From Planctomyces sp. SH-PL62 (lineage in GTDB: Bacteria > Planctomycetota > Planctomycetia > Planctomycetales > Planctomycetaceae), in assembly GCA_945905295.1 (NCBI GenBank), contig CAMDPX010000017.1, positions 1-53,059 on the forward strand: DNA of 53,059 nucleotides, given 5' to 3'. A model generated the notes under the pieces. The model saw only the letters and a list, made by a program, of their open reading frames with translations. It was not told the DNA's origin and made no database searches. Positions 23,293 through 31,726 of this stretch are shown one piece after another. A program made the translations under genes and the position numbers. Positions within the stretch are counted from its first letter, which is position 1, and every line of letters starts with the position of its first letter.

Positions 23293-24900
23293 TTACTTGG
23301 CGGTGCGCCGTTTGGCTTGTTCTTTCGCTTGTCGTTCGAGTTGGTTGAGCACCGCCACGATCTTGCGATGAGTCGGCTGGTCTTGGCTGATCGTGACGAA
23401 GCCCGAACCGAGGATCAGCGCCCCTTCGCCCCCTTTTTCCGCCCATGCCTTTGGCGTCGTCACTGACATGATGATCGACGACAGAGTCTTCGGCTCGATG
23501 TTTGGAATCCGCGAGAGATCGTAGACGAGAACTTCTTTGGCGGCCGTTGCTCGCGCCGCTGTCGTCACCATCATCACTTCGTTCTTGATGACGTATTCCA
23601 ATTGCAGTGGGGACAGCATGATGTTGAGTGCGCTTTCGAGCTTTGTGCCAGTCAACGTTCGAGTGACGGCCGTGTCGGGGGCGATCCCTTCTTCGGTCAG
23701 CCCTTCAATGTCGATCAGAATCGGGATGTTGTGATAGTCGGACAGAAACGTCACGACATCGGTCAGTGACGAGTCCGTGAAGGCGATCTCGGTTTGCTTC
23801 TTCAGTTCCGTCTCGATCCGCTGCGTGGATTCGCTTCGTTCTTGAAAATCCCAAGGGCGTCCTTCGGAGTCGCTGATCGGTGACTCGGAAGCGATGCCGA
23901 GCGAACGAGAAAGTGGGGCGCTGCGGGGATCATCGTTCGCCAAAGCGATCAAGTTCGATTCCACCGGTAAATCATTCGGCGACGCCATCGCCAGTGACCG
24001 CGATGGGCTGACGGTCGTATGGAGTGGCGGTGCGACAGCACGCATCGGTTGAGGAGATCCGAGCAGCCATTTTGTGCCACCCGCGACGAGACCGATCACG
24101 CAGACTGCGGTGACCAATGCGGTGATCGGCTTGGTGAAGAACGACATGGTGACCAATTCCTTTCCTGAAAGTTGAATGACCGTCGCCGACACGGCTCCGG
24201 CGGTCTTGCCGACGGCATACGCCAGCCCAGCCTTCACGGTCGCCTGAGTGAGCGGTTCCAACGCGGCCGCTTGAGCTGCTTGCTCGGTCCAGTTCAATAC
24301 GAACCACACGGCTCCCAAGGTGACGCCTCGCCGAGCCAATCGCATCCGCAGTTGATGCCGGCCGCGTTTGAGCAACCCATCAACCGCTCCCTCGGTCAGT
24401 CCCATCTCGGATGCGACATCCTTCTGCGACTTTCCCGTCAGATAATGCAGCACCAGCGGCTGACGATACTTGGTCGGGAGCGAATGCAGTTCCTCATCCA
24501 CGGTCTGTCGAACAAACATCTGCGCGATCTCGGCGAAGTCGTCATTCGCCACCGGATCGCGCGTCAGCGATTCGACCTCACGCTTTCGATAGGTCTGCCG
24601 TCCGACTCGGAGGGCCAGCCGATACGCGACACCGTAAAGCCAGCTCGCCAGAGATGGACGCCGCCGGATCCTTGCCGCGTCACGCACCAAGACCAAGAAC
24701 GTCGCCTGAAACACGTCTTCGATGTCATGCGTGTCCGAGAGGACTCGCCGGCAAACGCTCCACACCAACCGACGATACCGCTGGACCAATTCGGTAAAGG
24801 CACCCTCGTCCCGATTGTTGACGAACAACGTCAGCAACTCAGAGTCGGTCATGCCAGCCACTTCCACCAGCATCTCAGGTTTTGGGGGTCGGTCATTCAT
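23293..24900 (-). CDS. ECF sigma factor fused to a membrane segment and outer domain
   Basis: A 535-residue fusion. Residues ~30-190 are a sigma factor: region 2 (DIEDVFQATFLVLVRDA, SLASWLYGVAYRLAL) and region 4 (LPTKYRQPLVLHYLTGKSQKDVASEMGLTEGAVDGLLKRGRHQLRMRLA). After ~65 helical residues comes one membrane segment (~258-280), then a low-complexity stretch and an outer domain (~360-500; FTDSSLTDVVTFLSDYHNIPILID, ALNIMLSPLQLEYVIKNEVMMVTT) resembling secretin/STN-type domains. Planctomycete ECF proteins with such tails are thought to sense envelope signals directly, without a separate anti-sigma factor. ATG 24900 is used; the Met at codon 17 is an alternative. Confidence 0.9.
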   Translation of the reverse strand: MNDRPPKPEMLVEVAGMTDSELLTLFVNNRDEGAFTELVQRYRRLVWSVCRRVLSDTHDIEDVFQATFLVLVRDAARIRRRPSLASWLYGVAYRLALRVGRQTYRKREVESLTRDPVANDDFAEIAQMFVRQTVDEELHSLPTKYRQPLVLHYLTGKSQKDVASEMGLTEGAVDGLLKRGRHQLRMRLARRGVTLGAVWFVLNWTEQAAQAAALEPLTQATVKAGLAYAVGKTAGAVSATVIQLSGKELVTMSFFTKPITALVTAVCVIGLVAGGTKWLLGSPQPMRAVAPPLHTTVSPSRSLAMASPNDLPVESNLIALANDDPRSAPLSRSLGIASESPISDSEGRPWDFQERSESTQRIETELKKQTEIAFTDSSLTDVVTFLSDYHNIPILIDIEGLTEEGIAPDTAVTRTLTGTKLESALNIMLSPLQLEYVIKNEVMMVTTAARATAAKEVLVYDLSRIPNIEPKTLSSIIMSVTTPKAWAEKGGEGALILGSGFVTISQDQPTHRKIVAVLNQLERQAKEQAKRRTAK

Positions 24901-25064
24901 GGCGATGCCACTTTAGTGACTCAAGGGGGCGAAGTCGGGCGCGGATTTTTGAAAAATGCTTGTATGGATCATCTTGAGTGAGGGCCTGCGGTATGCGAGA
25001 CGAACCGCGACGTCGACGACGATCTCTTGTTGCCGGTGTAGAGTGGCAGGGCTAAAGTGAAACT

Positions 25065-25376
25065 ATGATGCTCATTGAGGAACTCCGCGCCAAAGTTGGC
25101 TCAGGACAATTTGAGTACACGCAGCACGCTGCGGATCAAAGTATCCTTCGACACATTACTGTCGAAGAAGTTCGACAAGTGATGGCCACTGGGGAGATCA
25201 TTGAGGAGTATCCGAACGACAAATACGGGCCAAGTTGCCTTGTACTTGGCTTCACGAAGGTTGGGCGTCCAATTCACGTGCAATGTAGTGCCCCTTCGAG
25301 GCCGGTCCTGAAAATCATCACGCTCTACGAGCCCGAACCGAATCAATGGGTCAATTTCCGAGCCAGGAGACGCTGA
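25065..25376 (+). CDS. DUF4258 protein, putative toxin
   Basis: A 103-residue protein with the DUF4258 outline: FEYTQHAADQSILRHITVEEVRQVMATGEIIEEYPNDKYGPSCLVLG, then GRPIHVQCSAPSRPVLKIITLYEP. The family shares the BrnT/RelE-like fold region and is usually found beside a YgiT-type antitoxin, as here. Two ATGs (25065, 25068) are both usable. The stop is one base before the next start. Confidence 0.85.
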   Translation: MMLIEELRAKVGSGQFEYTQHAADQSILRHITVEEVRQVMATGEIIEEYPNDKYGPSCLVLGFTKVGRPIHVQCSAPSRPVLKIITLYEPEPNQWVNFRARRR

Positions 25377-25377
25377 C

Positions 25378-25614
25378 ATGACGAACGAGTGGCCAGTCGA
25401 AGAATTCATCGATCAGCGAGTGACCTACACACTTCAGGTCAGCGACAAGCTGGTGCTGGTCGAGAACGTGCCGGCACGCGTTTCATTGCAGACCGGCGAA
25501 CGCTTGTTTTCCCCGGATGTTGTCGAGCGACTGCAAGAGATCGTGTGGGAACAGAAGGTTCCGGTGCGCGTTGTCGAAACGCCCGTGTTCGAATTCCCCG
25601 CTGTTGTGGCCTAA
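25378..25614 (+). CDS. YgiT-like antitoxin lacking zinc-finger cysteines
   Basis: A 78-residue protein whose middle (RVTYTLQVSDKLVLVENVPARVSLQTGERLFSPDVVERLQEIV) follows the YgiT/MqsA zinc-finger antitoxin pattern, but the positions normally occupied by CxxC pairs are Ser/Gln/Thr. So it appears to have lost zinc binding while keeping the strand-helix layout. It lies one base after the DUF4258 gene; the two should be co-translated. The relation to YgiT is inferred by pattern. Confidence 0.65.
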   Translation: MTNEWPVEEFIDQRVTYTLQVSDKLVLVENVPARVSLQTGERLFSPDVVERLQEIVWEQKVPVRVVETPVFEFPAVVA

Positions 25615-25668
25615 TGCCAGCACCTTCGGTTGATCCAAAGTGGTGCTGATACGCACCTCACTCCAAAG

Positions 25669-28059
25669 TTAGCCGGCACGTTGTTCCGGGTACTTGATGC
25701 GGGTGTGGAAGATGCTGATCAGCGATTTCGTGAGCGACTCTTGGATCAGGTTGATTTCGCTGAGCGTCAGCGTGCTTTCCTCGAATTGGCCGTCGAGGAG
25801 TTTGTCCATCGTGATGGCTCGGACGAGGCTTTCGATGCGTTTGGGGGTCGGTTCGCTGAGCGTGCGGCTGGCGCTTTCGATGGCGTCGGCGAGCATCATC
25901 ACGCCGGACTCGCGGGACTGCGGCTTCGGGCCGGGGTAGCGGAAGCTGGACTCTTCGACTTCGATCCGGTCGGGGTGATCTTCGGCGGCCTTTGAAGCGG
26001 CGTGATAGAAGTATTGGACGAGCGTCGTGCCGTGATGTTGTTCGATGAAGTCGATGATTGGGCGGGGCAGACTGTGTTGCTCGGCGAGATCGACGCCGTC
26101 TTTGACGTGGCCGATGATGATCAGCGTGCTCATGGCGGGGTTCAGCCGCTCGTGCTTGCTGGAGGAGCCTTCGAGCATGTTCTCGATGAAGTAGCCAGGC
26201 TTGAGCATCTTGCCGATGTCGTGGAAATAGGCTCCGACGCGGACGAGCAAACCATTCGCACCGATCCGTTCGGCGGCGGCTTCGGCCAGTGAGGCGACGG
26301 TCATCGAGTGGTTGTACGTGCCGGGGGCTCGGCGGACGAGTTCTTGCAGCAACGGGTGCGACACGTGGCTGAGTTCCAGCAGGCTGATGTCGGTGACGAT
26401 GCCGAACGTCGCTTCGATGAATGGCAGACTGCCGGCGACGATGTAGCCGGAGGCCAGGCACCAACCGGCTCCGCGCAGAGCGTGCAGCAGTAAAGTTTGA
26501 TCTCGCCACAGCAGGTTCAGCGACTGCGCCTTGGTCACGGCGGTGCCGTAGGTGACGAGAAAGAAGACGACTCCGCACCAGAAGCCGATCTTGATGAGCG
26601 ACGAGCGGGACGAAACTCGGCTGAGCGGGACGATGGCGGTTGCGGCAACGCTCATCAGGACGACGAACTCGCCGGTGTCGACGACCGATGACAGCGTCAG
26701 CAATAGACTGAGCGTGAATGCGGTCAGCGCGGCGAGGTCTTGGTTGTAGGCGATGGCCAGGATCATGACGGTGACCATCAGCGGAATGATTTCGGCTCGC
26801 CAAGGATCGAAGCTCAGGATGCGGCCGAGGAACGCCGCCAGCACGATTACTCCGAGATAGACCGCCAAGCCACTGAGTCGCTCGACCAAGCGTGGCTCGT
26901 TGAGGACGAGGTAATAGCCGTTGAGCACGGTCAGCACGAAGATCAGCACGAACACCGCCGCGACGCGAACAACTCGGTCGCGGAACGAGACGTCACGTTC
27001 GACTTGGTCGTACTCGTCGCGGAGCACATCGAGCGCGGTCTCGTCAATCTTCTGGCCGGGGGGAACGAGCACGTCACCTTGGTTGTACGGATCGGTGACG
27101 TTGGCAACTTTGTCGCGTGCTTCGCGCCGCGCCGCTTGAGTCTGTGACGGGTCGTAACGCAACGAGACCAGTGACGAATGATTCGCGGTCAGCCAGCGTT
27201 CGAACGACGATTTGATTGCGGTCAAATTCGAGAACTGCGTCCAACTCTTGCCGAGCTTGCCTTCGTCCCGCAGTAACTCAGCCAGCAAGACCTCCGCCGG
27301 AGCGACCGCGTCTTTGAATGCCGCTTCGCGAGCCGGCAGATCGTCAGTCAGTTTCAGAATGGCCAGCGATTGGTCCCCGCGGATTTTGTTGCGACTCAAC
27401 TCGAAGGGGTCGACGATGCCGTAGCGTTGCAGTGGCTCCAACATTTTTTCGGCTTCGGTGACCAGTTGAGCGATTCGATCGGACATGTCTTCCGGACGGG
27501 CGAGGAATTCCTCGGTCGCCATCGGATCGTGAGGGCGGCCGGTGAAGAGAGCCGTTCGCAGCTTGCGGAATTCTTGCTCGCGCATTTCCGGCGGCGTGTC
27601 GTCCATCGGCTTGTCGGTCTCGGCCCACAAGCCGAAGGCTGAGCGAGTGCTCGACCGCACGGATTCGAGGGCTTCGGCTTTGGCAATTTCTTCGAGGTCC
27701 GACTTGAACGACTCCAAGAGACGCCGAGAGGTTCTCGGTTCCAGGCGGAAAACGAACGGCACTTGATCATCTGCCAGAGCCTTGGCGCGGTCGGTCTCAA
27801 AGCGATTGATCCGCTTAAACGGCACCTGAGCCAGAATGCCATGCGGTTGATGATCGCCCAGCCGATACGTGAACGGCGACCGCCACGCCTCGACCGCAAC
27901 GATCAACACCACCATCGCGATTAGGCAGACAAAAAACCGCAACAGAACATTGCGATCTGTCAGCGCGTTGCCGATGTGCCGCAGCAACGAATCGTCTCGC
28001 AGTGTCGAGACTCGCGCGGTGCGTTTACGTCGTAACGAAAATGGCCCGAAAAGAATCAT
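25669..28059 (-). CDS. pgpH: PgpH-type membrane HD phosphohydrolase (cyclic-di-AMP phosphodiesterase family)
   Basis: A 796-residue membrane protein. Order: one membrane segment (~35-55), an outer 7TMR-HDED-type region (~60-330), about seven membrane segments (~345-530), and a cytoplasmic HD domain with HD at His613-Asp614 (GAYFHDIGKMLKPGYFIEN), HVKDGVDLAEQHSLP and IDFIEQHHGTTLVQYFY. Family members hydrolyse cyclic-di-AMP. ATG 28059 (MILFGPFSLRRKR) is chosen because the longer frame begins inside a palindromic element. It follows phoH on the same strand, a common bacterial order. Confidence 0.92.
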   Translation of the reverse strand: MILFGPFSLRRKRTARVSTLRDDSLLRHIGNALTDRNVLLRFFVCLIAMVVLIVAVEAWRSPFTYRLGDHQPHGILAQVPFKRINRFETDRAKALADDQVPFVFRLEPRTSRRLLESFKSDLEEIAKAEALESVRSSTRSAFGLWAETDKPMDDTPPEMREQEFRKLRTALFTGRPHDPMATEEFLARPEDMSDRIAQLVTEAEKMLEPLQRYGIVDPFELSRNKIRGDQSLAILKLTDDLPAREAAFKDAVAPAEVLLAELLRDEGKLGKSWTQFSNLTAIKSSFERWLTANHSSLVSLRYDPSQTQAARREARDKVANVTDPYNQGDVLVPPGQKIDETALDVLRDEYDQVERDVSFRDRVVRVAAVFVLIFVLTVLNGYYLVLNEPRLVERLSGLAVYLGVIVLAAFLGRILSFDPWRAEIIPLMVTVMILAIAYNQDLAALTAFTLSLLLTLSSVVDTGEFVVLMSVAATAIVPLSRVSSRSSLIKIGFWCGVVFFLVTYGTAVTKAQSLNLLWRDQTLLLHALRGAGWCLASGYIVAGSLPFIEATFGIVTDISLLELSHVSHPLLQELVRRAPGTYNHSMTVASLAEAAAERIGANGLLVRVGAYFHDIGKMLKPGYFIENMLEGSSSKHERLNPAMSTLIIIGHVKDGVDLAEQHSLPRPIIDFIEQHHGTTLVQYFYHAASKAAEDHPDRIEVEESSFRYPGPKPQSRESGVMMLADAIESASRTLSEPTPKRIESLVRAITMDKLLDGQFEESTLTLSEINLIQESLTKSLISIFHTRIKYPEQRAG

Positions 28060-28066
28060 GGTTGAC

Positions 28067-28126
28067 GTCGGACGGACAATCCTGTCCGTCATTCATTGCC
28101 GGGGCGGACAGGATTGTCCGTCCTAC
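28067..28126. repeat. Palindromic element between phoH and pgpH
   Basis: GGACGGACAATCCTGTCCGT on the left and GGACAGGATTGTCCGTCC on the right are inverted, and the right end is CTAC (GTAG on the minus strand). It occupies nearly all of the phoH-pgpH gap, so transcription of pgpH may run through a strong hairpin. Confidence 0.85.
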
Positions 28127-28133
28127 TGGTTAC

Positions 28134-29237
28134 TTATTTCTGCCGCCGCTTCGCGACTGGCAGTTGTTCGCCGTCGTAGGCTTTGACGATCTCACCGACG
28201 AGCCGATGTCGCACGATGTCTTGCGTCGTCAGTTGCACGCACGACACGCCGGGCAGATGTCCCAGCCGGCCGAAGGCGTCGATCAAGCCGCTCGGCACTT
28301 GCGGCGGCAGGTCGATCTGCGTGACATCGCCGGTCACGACAATCTTCGAGTCGTACCCCATGCGTGTCAGAAACATTTTCATTTGGGTGACGGTCGTGTT
28401 CTGCCCCTCGTCAAGGATCATGAACGTGCTGTTGAGCGTTCGGCCGCGCATGTAGGCCAGCGGCACGATCTCGATCACGTCCCCTTCGAGGTATCGTTTG
28501 ACTTGGTCGTAGCTGAGGATGTCGTTGAGCGCATCCAGCAACGGGCGCAGATACGGATTGAGCTTCGCGTGCATGTCACCCGGTAGAAAACCGAGCCGCT
28601 CACCCGCTTCGACGGCCGGTCGGACGAGCACGATCTTGCGGACCTGATCCTGTCGCAGCGCATTCACCGCCATCGCGACCGCAAGATACGTCTTGCCCGA
28701 TCCCGCCGGGCCGATGGAGAGCGTCAAGTCGCTCTGGCGAATCGCTTCGACGTACTCGAACTGCCCGGCCGTGCGTGGATGAATTCTCCGGGCTCGATCG
28801 AACACGTTGATTCCGCCGTCGGCCGGCTCGGCTTTTGAGCCGTTACCGTTGGGTTTCACTCGCGGCCCGCCGCGAACGATGACGGCGTCATCGGGTTCCG
28901 GCGGCGGGGTCGGGAGACCCGCGCTGATCGCCGGTGGGGCAAACGTCTGTTGCTGGGGGATCTCGCCGCCAGTTCTGGGGCGGAGGTGAGCGTCGATTAC
29001 ACGGATGACCTCACCGTCGCGCAGCAGGCCGTGCTTTTCGACCAGAGTCTGCAGTTCGGCGAAGATGTCCCGGCCGCGTGCGACTTGGGCGTCCGTGCCG
29101 AAGAGGTGGAGTTCATCGCCCCGAATCACGACCTCAATGCCGACGGACTCACGAACTTTGCGGAGGTGTCGGTCACGTTCTCCAAACAGGGTGCGGATGA
29201 GGTCTTGATTCTCGAAGTTGATGGTGGCTTCTGACAT
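28134..29237 (-). CDS. phoH: PhoH-family ATPase
   Basis: A 367-residue cytoplasmic P-loop ATPase of the PhoH/YbeZ type, linked to RNA metabolism and ribosome maturation with YbeY. An N-terminal KH-like region (~15-70) precedes a Pro/Gly-rich linker (~95-145) and the ATPase domain with Walker A GPAGSGKT (176-183), VRPAVEAGERLGFLPGD, and Walker B FMILDEGQN (272-280). Start ATG 29237 gives MSEATINFENQD; the upstream frame has no family similarity. ybeY, normally next door, is about 6 kb away on the other strand. Confidence 0.94.
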   Translation of the reverse strand: MSEATINFENQDLIRTLFGERDRHLRKVRESVGIEVVIRGDELHLFGTDAQVARGRDIFAELQTLVEKHGLLRDGEVIRVIDAHLRPRTGGEIPQQQTFAPPAISAGLPTPPPEPDDAVIVRGGPRVKPNGNGSKAEPADGGINVFDRARRIHPRTAGQFEYVEAIRQSDLTLSIGPAGSGKTYLAVAMAVNALRQDQVRKIVLVRPAVEAGERLGFLPGDMHAKLNPYLRPLLDALNDILSYDQVKRYLEGDVIEIVPLAYMRGRTLNSTFMILDEGQNTTVTQMKMFLTRMGYDSKIVVTGDVTQIDLPPQVPSGLIDAFGRLGHLPGVSCVQLTTQDIVRHRLVGEIVKAYDGEQLPVAKRRQK

Positions 29238-29519
29238 GCCTGGATTTACCACGGGCCGCCGGTGTGCTCGCGACATTCGCAAGCGTTGAGGGATTCTAGG
29301 TCGCGAACGGTGCGGGCGAAAGCAGCGCGTTGGACATTCCTGGCGGTGCGATCCGCAAACTCTGCCTGGTTTGCCAATCGCCAACAACGAGAACTCATCA
29401 CGCAGACGAAGGTTTGAGCGCGAGACTCGCCTCATGCGCGGCACGACCGGAGAAGCCCTCAAGCGCGGCACAACCGGAGTTCGATCAAGAGCCTGCCACA
29501 AAGATTGCGATCTCGTTCC

Positions 29520-29574
29520 GTGGTGACAGGCGGCTCGCCTGTCGCGGAAATGGCAGGCGAGCCGCCTGCCCTAC
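29520..29574. repeat. Palindromic element just upstream of the ExeA-type gene
   Basis: GTGGTGACAGGCGGCTCGCC pairs with GGCGAGCCGCCTGCCCTAC around CTGTCGCGGAAATGGCA; the right end is CTAC. It ends 14 bases before the ATG at 29589. The rest of 29238-29519 shows no gene. Confidence 0.85.
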
Positions 29575-29588
29575 GATGGGGACATGCT

Positions 29589-31655
29589 ATGTACGAAGAC
29601 TGTTTTGGACTGCAACGCCGTCCGTTCTCGGCAACTCCGAATGTCAATTGCTTCGTGCCGCTGGAGACTCATCAGGGAGTCCTCGACGCGCTGGCTGTCT
29701 CGTGCGAACGAGGCCAGGGAATTGGCGTGCTGACGGGCGAGGCTGGACTCGGCAAGTCGCTGGTCGGGTTGCGATTGGCATTTGAACTGCAACCGACATT
29801 CGCGACTGTGTTCCTGGGACACTCGGCCTATGCGACTCGGCGCGCGTTGTTGCAGGCGATCCTTTATGAATTGAACCGGCCGTTTGACCGCAAGGCCGAG
29901 CAAGAATTGCGGCTCGAACTGGCCTCCGCATTGAAGTCGCTTCGCTCGGAGAAACAAGGCTTTGTGCTGATTGTCGATGAAGCCCATCGGCTGAGCCTGC
30001 CGTTGCTCGATGAACTTCGCTTGCTAACGCTGTTGGCCGAGGCTGGCGAACCACTCGCGCGGGTCGTGCTGATCGGCGACCGCGATCTCGAAGAACGATT
30101 GGCCAATCCGGAACTGGCCGCGTTCAACCAGCGAGTTTGTTGCCAAGTCGATCTCGCCCCGCTGACTCAAGTCGAGTCGCTGGAATATCTGAGCGCGCAC
30201 TTGGAGTTCGCTGGCGGAGAAGCGGAAGAGATCTTCACCGAGGAAGCGTTGACGTTCCTCGCCAAGGCGGCCGATGGCGTGCCGCGCTGTTTGAATCATC
30301 TGGCCGACCACGCGCTGCTGCTGGCATACGTCACTGAGCGCCGTCCGGTCTCGGCCGAGATCGTGCGTGAGGCGCTCGACGACCTGAAGCAACTTCCGCT
30401 GCACTGGAACGATCCCATCAGCGGCGGCGAGATCTATCGTGGCTTATCGCAACGGCCCCCGATGGAAGACTCGGCCGTCGATCTGTGGCCGCAACAGGAA
30501 CAACTCGTCGAAGAAGAGTCCCACACGACCAACTCGTGGGATGAGTCCGCATTCGGCGGATCGAGCGCGGCGATCGAAATTGGCGGTGAACTCGAAGAAT
30601 CATCGGCTGAGCCACAAGAACAGGAATCGATCGAATCCCAACAACTCACATGCCTCAAAGAGAATTGGCAAGCGATCACTCGCCAGTCGTCAGTCGAGGA
30701 ACTCTTGGCGAACGTCACCGAACTGACCCAGGCGATCGAGGACGGGCAAGATCCGCCGACGCTGGGCCAAGTGTTCGACGCGCGCGAGTATGAGTTCGGT
30801 AGTCCGTCGCCGCGCTCGTTCGCAGTCGAAGAATTCGCGGCCGAGGAGAGCGACTCCGATTTTGAGGACGAGTCCCACGATGATCGTTGGACTCCGCAGG
30901 CTGACGACGACACGGCCGAACCGGTTTGGAATCTGCCGGAACGGTCGTGGTCGGTCGATGACGACCGGCTCGTCGAATTCGAGGAAGAGCCGGTGATCGA
31001 CCGTTATGTCCGCATCGCGAGCGGCGACGGAGTCGTTTGGAATCATCACGTACCGCACGCTCGCCCGGCGGCAAGACGCACCGTGACGGCGGTGAAGACG
31101 ACGCAACTCGTGATGGCAACGGCGGGTCTTGAAGAGGAGTCCGATGGGACAAATCGGACGCCTGAGTCGTATGAGTCCCATTCGTCTCAGCCGCAGGAAC
31201 CGGATTCGGGAATCGTCGAGAACTACTCGCGGAAGCCGCGAGGCATGGGGCAGGTTTCCAATCTGCCCGTCCAGAACTCTGAGCAGGCAACCTCAGAAGA
31301 TCACGGGCAGGTTGAAAACCTGTCCCACAAGAAGCGCGACTGGCATCTGCCGACCGAGTTGTTGCAAGCAACGCTCGCGGACGACGGCATTGAGGAGCAG
31401 ATCGGCGCGGAGATGCTCGATATGTACCTCGACGTGCAGCAGTCGCTGCTCAACCATCGCGCGGACTCCGGACGGCCGACGAAGTCGTTCGACCGGCCGA
31501 AAGCAGTAGAGTTGCCGCCAATCGTTGATGAGTTTCCATCGGAAACGAACGCGGAATGCGATGAGCCTCTGGAATCGCAGCCAGTCACTAAGCCCGACGC
31601 GATTCAACGTGCCTACGGGCGGTTGTTCAGCGAACTGCGACGCAAAAAGAGATAA
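29589..31655 (+). CDS. ExeA/GspA-type AAA ATPase with long acidic tail
   Basis: A 688-residue protein. Residues 1-~275 are an AAA ATPase beginning MYEDCFGLQRRPFSATPN, the usual ExeA start, with Walker A GEAGLGKS, Walker B GFVLIVDEAHRL and PLARVVLIGDRDLEERLANPEL. ExeA-type ATPases help assemble secretin or pilus machinery. Residues ~290-690 are acidic and low complexity (repeated Glu/Asp/Ser), probably disordered. Part of that tail (~552-580) is encoded by a palindromic element. ATG 29589 is chosen from the family start; the upstream frame runs through another repeat. No peptidoglycan-binding domain was recognised. Confidence 0.85.
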   Translation: MYEDCFGLQRRPFSATPNVNCFVPLETHQGVLDALAVSCERGQGIGVLTGEAGLGKSLVGLRLAFELQPTFATVFLGHSAYATRRALLQAILYELNRPFDRKAEQELRLELASALKSLRSEKQGFVLIVDEAHRLSLPLLDELRLLTLLAEAGEPLARVVLIGDRDLEERLANPELAAFNQRVCCQVDLAPLTQVESLEYLSAHLEFAGGEAEEIFTEEALTFLAKAADGVPRCLNHLADHALLLAYVTERRPVSAEIVREALDDLKQLPLHWNDPISGGEIYRGLSQRPPMEDSAVDLWPQQEQLVEEESHTTNSWDESAFGGSSAAIEIGGELEESSAEPQEQESIESQQLTCLKENWQAITRQSSVEELLANVTELTQAIEDGQDPPTLGQVFDAREYEFGSPSPRSFAVEEFAAEESDSDFEDESHDDRWTPQADDDTAEPVWNLPERSWSVDDDRLVEFEEEPVIDRYVRIASGDGVVWNHHVPHARPAARRTVTAVKTTQLVMATAGLEEESDGTNRTPESYESHSSQPQEPDSGIVENYSRKPRGMGQVSNLPVQNSEQATSEDHGQVENLSHKKRDWHLPTELLQATLADDGIEEQIGAEMLDMYLDVQQSLLNHRADSGRPTKSFDRPKAVELPPIVDEFPSETNAECDEPLESQPVTKPDAIQRAYGRLFSELRRKKR
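31245..31328. repeat. GGGCAGGTT-type palindrome inside the ExeA-like gene
   Basis: Left unit ATGGGGCAGGTTTCCAATCT (then GCCC) and right unit GGGCAGGTTGAAAACCTGTC (then CCAC) are two REP-like hairpins, 40 bases apart, in the coding region for the disordered tail. The reading frame stays open through it. Confidence 0.75.
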
Positions 31656-31661
31656 CTCGTT

Positions 31662-31726
31662 GTAGCCGTGTTCGCCAGAACGCGGGGGGCTGAGACGCTC
31701 GCCCGCGTTCTGGCGAACGCGTCTAC
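31662..31726. repeat. REP/BIME element between convergent genes
   Basis: GTAG then hairpin CCGTGTTCGCCAGAACGCGG, followed by the inverted unit CCGCGTTCTGGCGAACGCG and TCTAC. The CTA at 31723-31725 is the stop codon (TAG) of the minus-strand gene 31723-32760. It may act as a bidirectional terminator for the two convergent genes. Confidence 0.9.
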
